DNA of 64,000 nucleotides, from assembly GCF_030272895.1 (NCBI RefSeq), contig NZ_JALRNF010000012.1, positions 74,152 to 138,151 on the forward strand. The letters run 5' to 3'. Within the stretch, counting starts at the first letter, position 1; the number at the start of each line of letters is the position of its first letter. Below are positions 9,608 through 18,348 of the stretch, one piece after another. The DNA is from Pseudomonas sp. BGr12 (GTDB lineage: Bacteria > Pseudomonadota > Gammaproteobacteria > Pseudomonadales > Pseudomonadaceae). The notes under the pieces were generated by a model, which had not been told where the DNA came from, ran no database searches, and was given only the letters and a program-made list of their open reading frames with translations. Position numbers and translations under genes: made by a program.

Positions 9608-10306
9608 ATGAACTACAGCGTCGCACCGATCGGCTATGTCCGCTCCTGCTTCAAGGAAAAGTTCGCCATCCCGCGCCAGCCCCAGCTGGCACCGGCGGCG
9701 CGCGGCGTACTGGAGCTGCTGCCACCGTTCGACAGCGGCGAGGCGGTGGCCGGGCTTGAGCAGGTCAGCCATGTCTGGCTGTTGTTCCTGTTCCACCAGG
9801 CCCTGGAAGGCAAGCCCCGGCTCAAGGTGCGCCCGCCGCGGTTGGGCGGCAACACCTCCATGGGCGTGTTCGCCACCCGCGCCACCCACCGGCCCAACGG
9901 CATCGGCCAGTCAGTGGTGCGCCTGGAGAAGGTCGAGGCCGGGCGGCTGCTGCTGTCGGGTATCGACCTGCTCGACGGCACGCCGGTGCTCGATATCAAG
10001 CCCTATGTGCCCTATGCCGACGCAGTCGCTGGAGCGACCAACCAGATGGCCAGCGCACCGCCGGCACCGATTGCGGTCGCCTGGAGTGACGATGCCCTGC
10101 CCCAGGCCCGGGCCCATGCCCAGCGCCTGGGTGAGCCACTGGTGGAGCTGATCGAGCAATGCCTGGCCCAGGACCCGCGCCCGGCGTACCAGGTGCCGCC
10201 GCCGGAGCGTGTGTACGGGGTGAAGTTCTGGGACGTGCAGGTGCGCTGGCATTACCCGCAGCCGGAGCGGATCCGGGTGCTGGAAGTGGTGCCTGACCGT
10301 CAATAA
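9608..10306 (+). CDS. trmO: TrmO: tRNA (N6-threonylcarbamoyladenosine37-N6)-methyltransferase
   Basis: This 232-residue TsaA/TrmO-family (UPF0066) enzyme uses SAM to methylate t6A37 in threonine tRNAs. Visible family motifs are APIGYVRSCFKEKFAIPRQP at the start, FHQALEG, RATHRPNGIGQSVVRLEKVE and DLLDGTPVLDIKPYVPYAD. The start at 9608 gives the standard N-terminus. It lies just behind the DUF1456 gene and is followed by a REP doublet and a terminator. Confidence 0.92.
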   Translation: MNYSVAPIGYVRSCFKEKFAIPRQPQLAPAARGVLELLPPFDSGEAVAGLEQVSHVWLLFLFHQALEGKPRLKVRPPRLGGNTSMGVFATRATHRPNGIGQSVVRLEKVEAGRLLLSGIDLLDGTPVLDIKPYVPYADAVAGATNQMASAPPAPIAVAWSDDALPQARAHAQRLGEPLVELIEQCLAQDPRPAYQVPPPERVYGVKFWDVQVRWHYPQPERIRVLEVVPDRQ

Positions 10307-10315
10307 TCCACGGGC

Positions 10316-10380
10316 TGTGGGAGCGGGCTTGCCCCGCGATGCGGCGGTGAGATCAATCGCGGGACAAGCCCGCTCCCACA
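10316..10380. repeat. REP doublet (REPIN) downstream of trmO
   Basis: Inverted arms TGTGGGAGCGGGCTTG and CAAGCCCGCTCCCACA enclose a short loop region. It has the same REP core as the element at 4177-4255 and lies between the convergent trmO and fprA genes. Confidence 0.85.
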
Positions 10381-10406
10381 CAAGGTCGCGCTGGCAGCAC
10401 CAGGCA

Positions 10407-10440
10407 TAAAAAAACGCAGGCCAGGGCCTGCGTTTTTTGT
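10407..10440. terminator. Bidirectional terminator between trmO and fprA
   Basis: The stem AACGCAGGCC / GGCCTGCGTT has an A-tract before it and a T-tract after it. It can serve both trmO (plus) and fprA (minus). Confidence 0.88.
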
Positions 10441-10454
10441 CTGCATCGCGCCGC

Positions 10455-11234
10455 TTACTTCTCGACGAACGCACGCTCGATCAGGTAGTCACCCGGTTCG
10501 CGCATACGTGGCGAAATCTTCAGGCCGAAGCTGTCGAGCACTTCGCTGGTTTCGTCGAGCATGCTCGGGCTACCGCAGATCATCGCACGGTCGTCCTGCG
10601 GGTTGATCGGTGGCAGGCCGATGTCGCTGAACAGCTTGCCGCTGCGCATCAGGTCGGTCAGGCGGCCCTGGTTCTCGAACGGCTCACGGGTCACGGTCGG
10701 GTAGTAGATCAGCTTGTCACGCAGCGCCTCGCCGAAGAATTCGTTCTGCGGCAGGTGCTCGGTGATGAACTCGCGGTAGGCGACTTCGTTGACGTAGCGC
10801 ACACCGTGAACCAGGATCACTTTTTCGAAGCGCTCGTAGGTTTCCGGGTCCTGGATGACGCTCATGAACGGCGCCAAGCCAGTGCCGGTGCTGAGCAGGT
10901 ACAGGTGCTTGCCCGGGTTCAGGTCGTCCAGTACCAGGGTACCGGTAGGCTTCTTGGAGATGATGATCTCGTCGCCTTCCTTCAGGTGCTGCAGCTGGGA
11001 GGTCAGCGGGCCGTCCGGCACCTTGATGCTGAAGAACTCCAGATGCTCTTCCCAGTTCGGGCTGGCAATCGAGTAGGCGCGCATGAGCGGACGACCGCTG
11101 TCCTGTTGCAGACCGATCATCACGAACTGACCGTTCTCGAAGCGCAGGCCCGGATCGCGGGTGCACTTGAAGCTGAACAGGGTGTCGTTCCAGTGGTGAA
11201 CACTGAGAACGCGTTCGTGGTTCATGTTGCTCAT
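10455..11234 (-). CDS. fpr: FprA: ferredoxin/flavodoxin--NADP+ reductase
   Basis: This 259-residue FAD enzyme moves electrons between NADPH and ferredoxin or flavodoxin during oxidative stress and for Fe-S enzymes. FAD-binding residues are in RAYSIASP (near 52). The NADP-binding loop is TGTGLAPFMS (near 116) and the CGSP motif is near 215. The C-terminal tail FVEK is typical of bacterial subclass I reductases. GGAG lies seven bases before the ATG at 11234. In P. putida the divergent LysR protein FinR controls fprA; the same arrangement is present here. Confidence 0.94.
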   Translation of the reverse strand: MSNMNHERVLSVHHWNDTLFSFKCTRDPGLRFENGQFVMIGLQQDSGRPLMRAYSIASPNWEEHLEFFSIKVPDGPLTSQLQHLKEGDEIIISKKPTGTLVLDDLNPGKHLYLLSTGTGLAPFMSVIQDPETYERFEKVILVHGVRYVNEVAYREFITEHLPQNEFFGEALRDKLIYYPTVTREPFENQGRLTDLMRSGKLFSDIGLPPINPQDDRAMICGSPSMLDETSEVLDSFGLKISPRMREPGDYLIERAFVEK

Positions 11235-11305
11235 GTACGGGCTCCTGAAATAAAACGCAGCGCTAATCTAGAGCGCGATTGCGCGATAGTTTAGTGCGAG
11301 CGACA

Positions 11306-11333
11306 ATATCTGTTAAATGAATTATCAAGATAT
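11306..11333. promoter_or_regulatory. Inverted repeat in the fprA-finR intergenic region (candidate FinR operator)
   Basis: ATATCT at 11306-11311 and AGATAT at 11328-11333 form a dyad in the 119-bp gap between the divergent genes, close to the finR start. LysR regulators usually bind such dyads between themselves and a divergent target. Its assignment to FinR is inference. Confidence 0.4.
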
Positions 11334-11353
11334 GTCTTATCGGTTATATAGAT

Positions 11354-12280
11354 ATGCGATTTACACTTCGTCAGCTCCAGGTATTCGTCGCCGTGGCCCA
11401 ACATCAAAGCGTCTCGCGAGCCGCTGGTGTGCTGGCGCTATCGCAGTCGGCCGCCAGTACCTCGATCACCGAACTTGAGCGTCAATCCAGCTGCCAGCTG
11501 TTCGACCGTGCCGGCAAGCGCCTGAGCCTCAACGCCCTGGGCCATCAACTGCTGCCCCAGGCGGTGGCGCTGCTCGACCAGGCCAAGGAAATCGAAGACC
11601 TGCTCAACGGCAAGTCGGGGTTCGGCTCCCTGGCGGTGGGCGCCACACTGACCATCGGCAACTACCTGGCCACCCTGTTGATCGGCAGTTTCATGCAGAT
11701 CCACCCGGAGAGTCAGGTCAAGCTCCATGTGCAGAACACTGCGCATATCGTGCAACAGGTTGCCCATTACGAAATTGATCTGGGTCTAATCGAAGGCGAC
11801 TGCAACCATCCGGACCTGGAAGTGCAGCCCTGGGTCGAGGACGAACTGGTGGTGTTCTGCGCGCCGCAACATCCACTGGCCAGCCGCGGCCAGGCCAGCA
11901 TGGAGGAACTGACCCATGAAGCCTGGATCCTGCGCGAACAGGGTTCGGGCACGCGCCTGACCTTCGACCAGGCCATGCGTCATCACCGCTCAAGCCTCAA
12001 CATCCGCCTGGAACTGGAGCACACCGAAGCCATCAAGCGGGCCGTGGAATCCGGCCTTGGCATCGGCTGCATCTCGCGCCTGGCCCTGCGCGACGCCTTT
12101 CGGCGCGGCAGCCTGGTGGCGGTGGAAACCCCGGAGCTGGACCTGGCCCGCCAGTTCTTCTTTATCTGGCACAAGCAGAAGTACCAGACTTCGGCCATGC
12201 GCGAGTTTCTCGAACTGTGCCGCAGCTTTACCGCCGGGGTAAGCCGCAGCGACGAGATTGTCCTGCCCAGTATTGCCTAG
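11354..12280 (+). CDS. finR: FinR: LysR-family regulator of fprA
   Basis: This 308-residue LysR-type transcription factor has an N-terminal winged helix-turn-helix (FTLRQLQVFVAVAQHQSVSRAA...) and a C-terminal effector-binding domain from about residue 90. It is divergent from fprA, as in P. putida, where FinR is needed for superoxide-inducible fprA expression. The name rests on this context plus LysR membership. The last four bases of the gene overlap the 3' end of convergent dgkA. Confidence 0.87.
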   Translation: MRFTLRQLQVFVAVAQHQSVSRAAGVLALSQSAASTSITELERQSSCQLFDRAGKRLSLNALGHQLLPQAVALLDQAKEIEDLLNGKSGFGSLAVGATLTIGNYLATLLIGSFMQIHPESQVKLHVQNTAHIVQQVAHYEIDLGLIEGDCNHPDLEVQPWVEDELVVFCAPQHPLASRGQASMEELTHEAWILREQGSGTRLTFDQAMRHHRSSLNIRLELEHTEAIKRAVESGLGIGCISRLALRDAFRRGSLVAVETPELDLARQFFFIWHKQKYQTSAMREFLELCRSFTAGVSRSDEIVLPSIA

Positions 12281-12642
12281 AGCAGGATCACCGCCCAGAC
12301 CAGCCCGACCATGCTCATGGCCACGAGCTGGGCGGCACTGCCCATGTCCTTGGCGTTTTTCGACAGCGGGTGACGGTCGAGGGAGATCCGGTCGATGGCC
12401 GCCTCGATCGCCGAGTTGAGCAACTCGACGATCAGCCCCAGCAGGCACACCAGGATCAGGATCGCCCGCTCCGCACGGCTGACATCCAGCCAGAAGGCCA
12501 CCGGGATCAGGATCACATTGAGCAGCACCAGCTGGCGGAATGCGGCTTCACCGGTAAAGGCGGCGCGCAGACCGTCAAACGAATAGCCGGCCGCATTGAA
12601 GATACGCTTGAGGCCGGTCTGGCCCTTGAAAGGCGATGACAT
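12277..12642 (-). CDS. dgkA: DgkA: diacylglycerol kinase
   Basis: This 121-residue integral membrane kinase recycles diacylglycerol to phosphatidic acid. It has three hydrophobic segments and the family signature ELLNSAIEAAIDR (near residue 70), which carries the catalytic glutamate. The start MSSPFKGQTGLKRIFNAAGYS is typical of pseudomonads. dgkA lies beside erdR here, as at PA3603/PA3604 in P. aeruginosa. Confidence 0.95.
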   Translation of the reverse strand: MSSPFKGQTGLKRIFNAAGYSFDGLRAAFTGEAAFRQLVLLNVILIPVAFWLDVSRAERAILILVCLLGLIVELLNSAIEAAIDRISLDRHPLSKNAKDMGSAAQLVAMSMVGLVWAVILL

Positions 12643-12718
12643 AGAGGGTCACTTCATCCACTGAAAAGCGCTGCAGCCTAGTGCAGGGCGGGTCAAAAAA
12701 GCGTGAAGGCCAATGGCC

Positions 12719-13369
12719 TCAACTCGCTGAAACCGATTCCAGTTGTTGCAAGAGCAAGGCAGCCTGGGTCCGGGTGCGCACCCCGAGCTTGCGGAAGATC
12801 GCGGTCACGTGGGCCTTGATGGTCGCTTCCGAAACACTCAACTCATAGGCGATCTGCTTGTTCAGCAGACCTTCGCAGACCATGGTCAGCACCCGGAACT
12901 GCTGCGGCGTCAGACTGGCCAGGCCTTCGCTGGCGGCCTTGGCCTCGGCCGACACATCGACCTTGTCGAAGGCCTGCGGCGGCCACCAGACTTCGCCGTC
13001 GAGCACCTTGCGTACCGCGTCCTGAATGACTTCCAGCGGGCTGGACTTGGGAATGAAGCCACTGGCGCCGAACTCACGGGACTTGACCACCACCGAGGCT
13101 TCTTCCTGCGCCGACACCATCACCACCGGAATCTGCGGGTACTGTCCGCGCAGCAGGACCAGCCCGGAAAAACCGTAGGCGCCTGGCATGTTCAGGTCCA
13201 GCAGTACCAGGTCCCAGTCGGACTTGTCGGTGAGGTGGGTTTCAAGTTCGGCGATGCTTGCCACTTCCACCAGGCGGACATCAGGGCCCAGGCCCAGGGT
13301 CACCGCCTGGCGCAGGGCACTGCGAAACAGCGGGTGGTCATCGGCAATCAGGATTTCGTACGTGGCCAT
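12719..13369 (-). CDS. erdR: ErdR/CrbR-type LuxR-family response regulator
   Basis: This 216-residue two-domain response regulator has a receiver domain with the acidic pocket ILIADDHPLFR, phospho-acceptor Asp in LVLLDLNMPG (near 57) and Lys in IPKSSP. A LuxR-type HTH follows at the C-terminus (LTPQQFRVL...NKQIAYELSVSEATIKAH). Its position beside dgkA matches PA3604 (ErdR, the partner of sensor MxtR/CrbS), which controls acetate and ethanol metabolism genes such as acsA. The start is at ATG 13369 (MATYEILIADDHP); the open frame extends upstream without homology. No cognate kinase is nearby. Confidence 0.85.
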   Translation of the reverse strand: MATYEILIADDHPLFRSALRQAVTLGLGPDVRLVEVASIAELETHLTDKSDWDLVLLDLNMPGAYGFSGLVLLRGQYPQIPVVMVSAQEEASVVVKSREFGASGFIPKSSPLEVIQDAVRKVLDGEVWWPPQAFDKVDVSAEAKAASEGLASLTPQQFRVLTMVCEGLLNKQIAYELSVSEATIKAHVTAIFRKLGVRTRTQAALLLQQLESVSAS

Positions 13370-13633
13370 CGATCTAATGATCCTGTTCTGTGCAGGCGCA
13401 GGGAGGAAGAATAGGCGCCTGGCGGGCAACTCGCGGTGCGGACGGCTCTGCCCGCACCCAAAAGGCACTTCAAGGCCAGGAAAAACAGCGTTTCAAGCCT
13501 TGTCGGTGCCCGAATCGGCGCCAAGGATGCCGAGCCTCGACCGGGTGGTCAAGTTGATTGCCCGGTCGTGGCTGGCACGCGATGGTCGCCAGCCTGCCTA
13601 TTATGAACCAATGTGCAACGCCTGCCCCTTGTA

Positions 13634-14344
13634 CTATAGGAAGGTATGCAAGCGCTGATGCACCGCATCCTGCTCGTCCAGCGGCCACTGGTGCTTGGCG
13701 CTGAGGTAGTGAGTGCTGAACACGTCCAGGTAGGCATCCAGCGCCTCGGCCGCGCGCTGGTCACCGGCCAGCTCCAGGCACATCGCCGCCACTTCGGCGG
13801 TGCAGAAGTGGTCGTCGCGCTTGGAACGCCGCAGGCGATAGCGTGAGATCTGTTCCGGTTGCAGGCTGAGCACCGGGAAGCGGTCCAGGTACGGGCTCTT
13901 GCGAAACATCTTGCGCGCTTCGGTCCAGGTGGCATCCAGCAGGATGAACAGCGGTCGCTTGCCCGGCTCGCGCACCACCTCGGTGGCCACCCGCTCTGGC
14001 TCGACGAACTCGCCAGGAAACACGATGTAAGGCTGCCAGTGCGGTTGCTCGAGCAACGCCAACAGGGCTTCGTCGACCACCGTACGCTGCCAGCCGAAGG
14101 CCGAGGTGTCGTCAATGACGTCGGCAATCAGCCAGCCGGTATTGCTCGGCTTGAGTGGCTCGGTGTCATGCATCAGCAGGCACATGGCCGATTCGGCCGG
14201 CACTTGTGGGCGCCAGGCGCACAGGCAATGACTGAAGATCACCCGGCACTGGGGACAGCGCGGCGCGCGGGAGCCACGGGCGACGAAGGGTTTGACACTG
14301 CGCGCCAGGCGCTCGGCGCGCAGGCGCGCTACGGCATGGCTCAT
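13634..14344 (-). CDS. DTW-domain tRNA-uridine aminocarboxypropyltransferase (TapT-like)
   Basis: This 236-residue protein of the TapT/YfiP DTW family uses SAM to make acp3U in tRNA. Visible features are a zinc-type cysteine set (CPQCRVIFSHCLC, near 31), LMHDTEPLKPSNTGWLI, the signature LLDATWTEARKM (near 135, the DTW-equivalent region) and CTAEVAAMCLEL near the end. ATG 14344 (MSHAVARLRAERLAR) is the family-like start; 40 upstream codons are open but unrelated. Confidence 0.87.
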   Translation of the reverse strand: MSHAVARLRAERLARSVKPFVARGSRAPRCPQCRVIFSHCLCAWRPQVPAESAMCLLMHDTEPLKPSNTGWLIADVIDDTSAFGWQRTVVDEALLALLEQPHWQPYIVFPGEFVEPERVATEVVREPGKRPLFILLDATWTEARKMFRKSPYLDRFPVLSLQPEQISRYRLRRSKRDDHFCTAEVAAMCLELAGDQRAAEALDAYLDVFSTHYLSAKHQWPLDEQDAVHQRLHTFL

Positions 14345-14575
14345 GGCAGCAGACAACGAAAACGGGAAAGGGATGGCACTGCACAGACTCGGGACAGGAA
14401 AACCTGCCCAGTCTACCAGAGCCGGCCGGCAGGTAAGGTATTTGCCGTGCAGCCGGGGCGCCAACTCCCTATAATCCTCGGCCTGTCGCTACTCGCTGGC
14501 ACCGGCTCGATGCCGTGACGGAACACCGTGCGCAGTTGCCGGTCCAATCGCCAGTTACCGAACCAGGAGAGATTC

Positions 14576-14992
14576 ATGCTGCGTTTCATCGCCCCGTCCT
14601 TGAGCCTGTTGCTCGCCCTGCCCCTGGCCGCCAATGCGGCGTCCAAGCAGGAATACGAGCTGAGCCAGATGCTGGAGAAAGTCGCCAGGGAAAGCAGCGT
14701 GGGCACGCCGCGAGCGATCAACGAAGACATCCTCGACCAGGGCTACACCGTCGAAGGCAAGCAACTGATCAACCACCTCAGCGTGCGCGCCAGCCACGCC
14801 CAGCAGATGCAGGCCAACCCGGAAAAGGTGCGCGACCAGCTCGGCGCCAGCGTCTGCAAGAACACCGGCTACCGCCAGTTGCTGGCCAAAGGTGCGGTAC
14901 TGACCTATCGCTTTACCGAGTACAAGACCAACCGCATGGTTGGCGAACAGGCGTTCAATGCCGCCAGCTGTGGTATCAAGGCGAGCAAGTAA
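14576..14992 (+). CDS. Secreted QSregVF-family protein (PA3611-like)
   Basis: This 138-residue exported protein has a clear Sec signal peptide (hydrophobic residues 5-17, likely cleavage after ANA at about 21). The mature part is small and helical, with two cysteines (near 101 and 131) that could form a disulfide. Gene neighbourhood and sequence style fit the family named after P. aeruginosa PA3611, a putative quorum-sensing-regulated secreted protein. AGGAGA lies five bases before the ATG. Its molecular role is unknown. Confidence 0.75.
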   Translation: MLRFIAPSLSLLLALPLAANAASKQEYELSQMLEKVARESSVGTPRAINEDILDQGYTVEGKQLINHLSVRASHAQQMQANPEKVRDQLGASVCKNTGYRQLLAKGAVLTYRFTEYKTNRMVGEQAFNAASCGIKASK

Positions 14993-15197
14993 CCCTCAGG
15001 CGACCTGCTCCACTGTCGCGCCGCTGCTTTTCATCGGCGCGCAGTTCCGCCACCAGGGCCTGGATATAGCGCGAATGCCGTTCCCCGCCCTCCAGACGAC
15101 GCAGGCACTCTTCTTCAAGGCTCAGGTGATTGGCCTGGGCCGAACGCTCCAGCAGCTCGAACAGCTGTTCTTCAAGTTCCAGATTTAGCCGTTGCAT
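14976..15197 (-). CDS. Small ribbon-helix-helix (Arc/FitA-like) protein
   Basis: This 73-residue protein starts MQRLNLELEEQLFELLERSA, then has a SLEEECLRRL helix, which is the beta-strand/helix/helix pattern of RHH DNA-binding proteins. GGGAG sits eight bases before ATG 15197. The rest is basic and charged. No toxin gene adjoins it, so it may be an orphan regulator rather than an antitoxin. Its 3' end overlaps the end of the convergent QSregVF gene by 17 bases. Confidence 0.65.
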   Translation of the reverse strand: MQRLNLELEEQLFELLERSAQANHLSLEEECLRRLEGGERHSRYIQALVAELRADEKQRRDSGAGRLRVTCSP

Positions 15198-15567
15198 GTG
15201 GCAGGCTCCCTGCATGGCGACAGTCGCCCAGGCCTTCAGTTAACCAGACCTGCATCGTTCCTGGCTCCTGACTGACCAGCGGTCTGCAGACAATTTCCCC
15301 ACCTTGCTAGCAATCTCACGGCATTAACACCTGCCAGGGTCTAGATTGATATCAGGTACCCGCCATTTTCCGGGTGCACCAAGGGGGGCCTGCCGACGCC
15401 CTGCACCGGCAGTGTTGACCGCACACTTCAAAGATCACTGCAATGAGACCTTGCAGGTCTACTGCACTGCTCGGCACCCGCCGGGCCACGGCAGCCAGCG
15501 ACACACGCAGTGTCGCGGCCGGACAGTACAGTCCGGTCAGAGGTTTTGCTGCAGAAGGAGACGTTGA
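15198..15567 (+). promoter_or_regulatory. Inverted-repeat-rich leader upstream of the LOG-family gene
   Basis: No gene is seen in this 370-bp gap. It holds three dyads: AGACCT/AGGTCT at 15446-15460, GCGACA/TGTCGC at 15498-15516 and CCGGAC/GTCCGG at 15519-15536. The last ends about 30 bases before the ATG and just ahead of the AAGGAGA ribosome site, so it is probably in the transcribed leader. Their function is unknown. Confidence 0.5.
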
Positions 15568-16686
15568 ATGCCGTACCAACCGAACGAACTGCTCGCCAGT
15601 CACTTCAAGCACAACGGGATCGACCTGAGCCACCTGGAAGAACAACTGAAGCTGGTCGCCCCCGACAGCCCCAATCTGCCTCTGTATCGCGACATGGTGC
15701 TGACCGTCCTGCGCATGGCCCATGACGACAGCAACCGCTGGAACGCCAAGATCACCCTGCAGGCCCTGCGCGAGCTGGACCATGCCTTCCGCACCCTGGA
15801 CCAGTACAAGGGCCGGCGCAAGGTCACCGTGTTCGGCTCGGCACGCACCCCCGTCGAACACCCCATGTACGCACTGGCCCGGGAGCTGGGCGCCACCCTG
15901 GCGCGCTCCAACCTGATGGTCATCACCGGCGCCGGCGGCGGCATCATGGCGGCGGCCCACGAAGGCGCCGGGGTCGATCACAGCCTGGGCTTCAATATCA
16001 CCCTGCCGTTCGAGCAGCATGCCAATGCCACGGTAGGCGGCACCGACAAGCTGCTGCCGTTCCACTTCTTCTTCATCCGCAAGCTGTTTTTCGTCAAGGA
16101 AGCCGATGCCCTGGTGCTCTGCCCTGGCGGCTTCGGCACGCTGGACGAGGCGCTGGAAGTACTGACCCTGATCCAGACCGGCAAGAGTCCCCTGGTACCG
16201 GTGGTGCTACTGGACTCCCCGGGCGGCAACTTCTGGCAGGACGCCCTGAACTTCATCACCCGGCAACTGGAAGAGAACCGCTACATCCTGCCCAGCGACA
16301 TGAAGCTGCTGCGCCTGGTGCACAGCGCCGAGGAGGCGGTAGAGGAAATCAACCAGTTCTACAGCAACTACCACTCCAGCCGCTGGCTGAAGAACCAGTT
16401 CGTGATTCGCATGCACCATCCGCTCAGCGAGGCAGCCTTGTTCGACCTGCAGGAAGGCTTCGCCGACCTGCGCCTGAGCGGCCACTATCATCAGCATGCC
16501 TACGCCGGCGAACACCACGATGAGCCGAAGTTCAGCCACCTGACCCGCCTGACCTTCGCCTTCAACGGCCGCGACCAAGGACGCCTGCGCGAGCTGGTGG
16601 ACTTCATCAACCTTTCGGAAAACTGGGCCAAGCCCGAACCGATGCATACCACCCAGCGTGCCCGCGAAGCGTTGAGGGTCACCTGA
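15568..16686 (+). CDS. LOG-family protein, PpnN-type nucleotide 5'-monophosphate nucleosidase
   Basis: This 372-residue Rossmann-fold protein has the LOG signature PGGFGTLDEALEVLTLIQTGK (near 189; the PGGxGTxxE motif) and GAGGGIMAAAHEGA (near 120). Large N- and C-terminal extensions make it longer than the ~190-residue cytokinin-activating LOG enzymes and closer to PpnN (YgdH), which cleaves purine and pyrimidine 5'-monophosphates to base plus ribose 5-phosphate. Its exact substrate is not readable. AAGGAGA precedes the ATG. It is convergent with recX, only 11 bp away. Confidence 0.8.
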   Translation: MPYQPNELLASHFKHNGIDLSHLEEQLKLVAPDSPNLPLYRDMVLTVLRMAHDDSNRWNAKITLQALRELDHAFRTLDQYKGRRKVTVFGSARTPVEHPMYALARELGATLARSNLMVITGAGGGIMAAAHEGAGVDHSLGFNITLPFEQHANATVGGTDKLLPFHFFFIRKLFFVKEADALVLCPGGFGTLDEALEVLTLIQTGKSPLVPVVLLDSPGGNFWQDALNFITRQLEENRYILPSDMKLLRLVHSAEEAVEEINQFYSNYHSSRWLKNQFVIRMHHPLSEAALFDLQEGFADLRLSGHYHQHAYAGEHHDEPKFSHLTRLTFAFNGRDQGRLRELVDFINLSENWAKPEPMHTTQRAREALRVT

Positions 16687-16697
16687 GAGCCGGGTGG

Positions 16698-17165
16698 TTA
16701 ATCGTCCAGGCCCCGGCCGCTCAACAGGCGGCCGATCATGTCCATGGAAAAGCCACGGTAGACCAGGAAACGGGTCTGCTGTGCGCGGCTGCGCGGATCG
16801 ACGGGTAGCTGGCCGGAGAACTTGCGCTGCCAGACATCACGCAATTGCGCCGCCCAGTCCACATCGCTCTCGCGCAGGGCCTGGTCGATATCACTGCGTT
16901 GCAGGCCACGCTGACCCAGCTCTTCGCGAATGCGTGCGGGGCCGTAACCTGAGCGTGAGCGGTAGCTGATGAAGCTTTCCAGGTAACGGGCTTCACTGAG
17001 CAGGCCCTCTTCCGTCAGACGGTCGAGTTCCTGGTCAATCAATTCGGGGGGAGCGCCGCGCTGACGCAACTTGCGCGTCAGCTCGACTCGACCGTGCTCG
17101 CGACGTGCGAGCAGGTCCATGGCTGTCCGCCTCACGGCGACGGGGGTATCGAGTTCGACGGACAT
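16698..17165 (-). CDS. recX: RecX: RecA modulator
   Basis: This 155-residue small helical protein limits RecA filament extension. Family features are [37 protein letters not shown] and [11 protein letters not shown] in the repeated three-helix units. It starts eight bases after the recA stop, so it is co-transcribed from the LexA-controlled recA promoter. Confidence 0.95.
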   Translation of the reverse strand: MSVELDTPVAVRRTAMDLLARREHGRVELTRKLRQRGAPPELIDQELDRLTEEGLLSEARYLESFISYRSRSGYGPARIREELGQRGLQRSDIDQALRESDVDWAAQLRDVWQRKFSGQLPVDPRSRAQQTRFLVYRGFSMDMIGRLLSGRGLDD

Positions 17166-17173
17166 GGGGGCGA

Positions 17174-18244
17174 TCAGTAGTCGGCGTCAGCGTCGACCAG
17201 ATCGTCTTCAGCTTCGGCGTTGACCGCAGCAGCCTTGCCGGCTGCATCGACGGCGCCAGCGCTGAGCAGTTTGTCGCGAATCTGCTTCTCGAGGGTGGCG
17301 GCGATTTCCGGGTTGTCCTGGAGGAACTTGGCGGAGTTGGCCTTGCCCTGACCGATCTTGCTGCCCTGGTAGCTGTACCAGGCACCGGATTTTTCCAGGA
17401 AGCCGTGCAGCACGCCCAGGTCGATGATCTCGCCGTTGCGGTAGATGCCCTTGCCGTAGAGGATCTGGAATTCAGCCTGACGGAACGGTGGCGCCACCTT
17501 GTTCTTGACGATCTTGACCCGGGTTTCGCTGCCGACCACTTCGTCGCCTTCCTTCACCGCGCCGGTACGGCGGATGTCCAGGCGAACCGAGGCGTAGAAC
17601 TTCAGGGCGTTACCACCGGTGGTGGTTTCCGGGCTGCCGAACATCACACCGATCTTCATGCGGATCTGGTTGATGAAGATCACCAGGCAGTTGGCGTTCT
17701 TGATGTTGCCGGTGATCTTGCGCAGCGCCTGGGACATCAGGCGGGCCTGCAGGCCCACGTGCATGTCGCCCATTTCGCCTTCGATCTCGGCCTTGGGTAC
17801 CAGGGCGGCCACGGAGTCGACGATGATCACGTCAACGGCGTTGGAGCGCACCAGCATGTCGGTGATCTCCAGGGCCTGCTCGCCGGTGTCCGGCTGCGAG
17901 ACCAGCAGGTCGTCGACATTGACGCCCAGCTTGCCAGCGTACTCGGGGTCGAGGGCGTGTTCGGCGTCGACGAAGGCGCAGGTAGCGCCCATTTTCTGGG
18001 CCTGGGCGATGACCGACAGGGTCAGGGTGGTTTTACCGGACGACTCGGGGCCGTAGATCTCGACGATACGACCTTTTGGCAGACCGCCAATGCCCAGGGC
18101 GATGTCCAGGCCCAGGGAGCCGGTGGAGATGGCCGGGATCGCCTGACGCTCGTGGTCGCCCATGCGCATGACCGCGCCTTTACCGAATTGACGCTCGATT
18201 TGCCCCAGGGCCGCAGCCAAGGCGCGCTTCTTGTTGTCGTCCAT
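17174..18244 (-). CDS. recA: RecA recombinase / SOS co-protease
   Basis: This 356-residue ATP-dependent strand-exchange protein also triggers LexA self-cleavage. The Walker A loop is GPESSGKTT (residues 65-73), and the Walker B region is [14 protein letters not shown] (near 138). The acidic C-terminal tail is typical. ATG 18244 ([17 protein letters not shown]) has GAGGA in front. A LexA box lies 44 bases upstream of the start. Confidence 0.98.
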   Translation of the reverse strand: MDDNKKRALAAALGQIERQFGKGAVMRMGDHERQAIPAISTGSLGLDIALGIGGLPKGRIVEIYGPESSGKTTLTLSVIAQAQKMGATCAFVDAEHALDPEYAGKLGVNVDDLLVSQPDTGEQALEITDMLVRSNAVDVIIVDSVAALVPKAEIEGEMGDMHVGLQARLMSQALRKITGNIKNANCLVIFINQIRMKIGVMFGSPETTTGGNALKFYASVRLDIRRTGAVKEGDEVVGSETRVKIVKNKVAPPFRQAEFQILYGKGIYRNGEIIDLGVLHGFLEKSGAWYSYQGSKIGQGKANSAKFLQDNPEIAATLEKQIRDKLLSAGAVDAAGKAAAVNAEAEDDLVDADADY

Positions 18245-18287
18245 TGAAGTCCTCACGTAATCGATAGGGCCTGACGGCCAGAAACAC

Positions 18288-18303
18288 CTGTATAAGTAGC
18301 CAG
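18288..18303. promoter_or_regulatory. LexA (SOS) box of recA
   Basis: CTGTATAAGTAGCCAG fits the CTG-N10-CAG SOS consensus exactly at both triplets and lies in the recA promoter gap. LexA should repress recA-recX here until DNA damage. Confidence 0.87.
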
Positions 18304-18348
18304 TATTATTCCACAGGGTTTTCTTCCCGCCTACCCCCGAATTGCGAT

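Noticed and set aside
12277..12280. Four-base overlap of convergent finR and dgkA as possible antisense regulation
   Set aside because: Short 3' overlaps are common in compact genomes, and nothing else at the site suggests regulation.
13370..13633. Possible small gene between erdR and the DTW-domain gene
   Set aside because: Open frames here lack ribosome sites and conserved-looking composition. The 264-bp gap is more likely the erdR promoter region.
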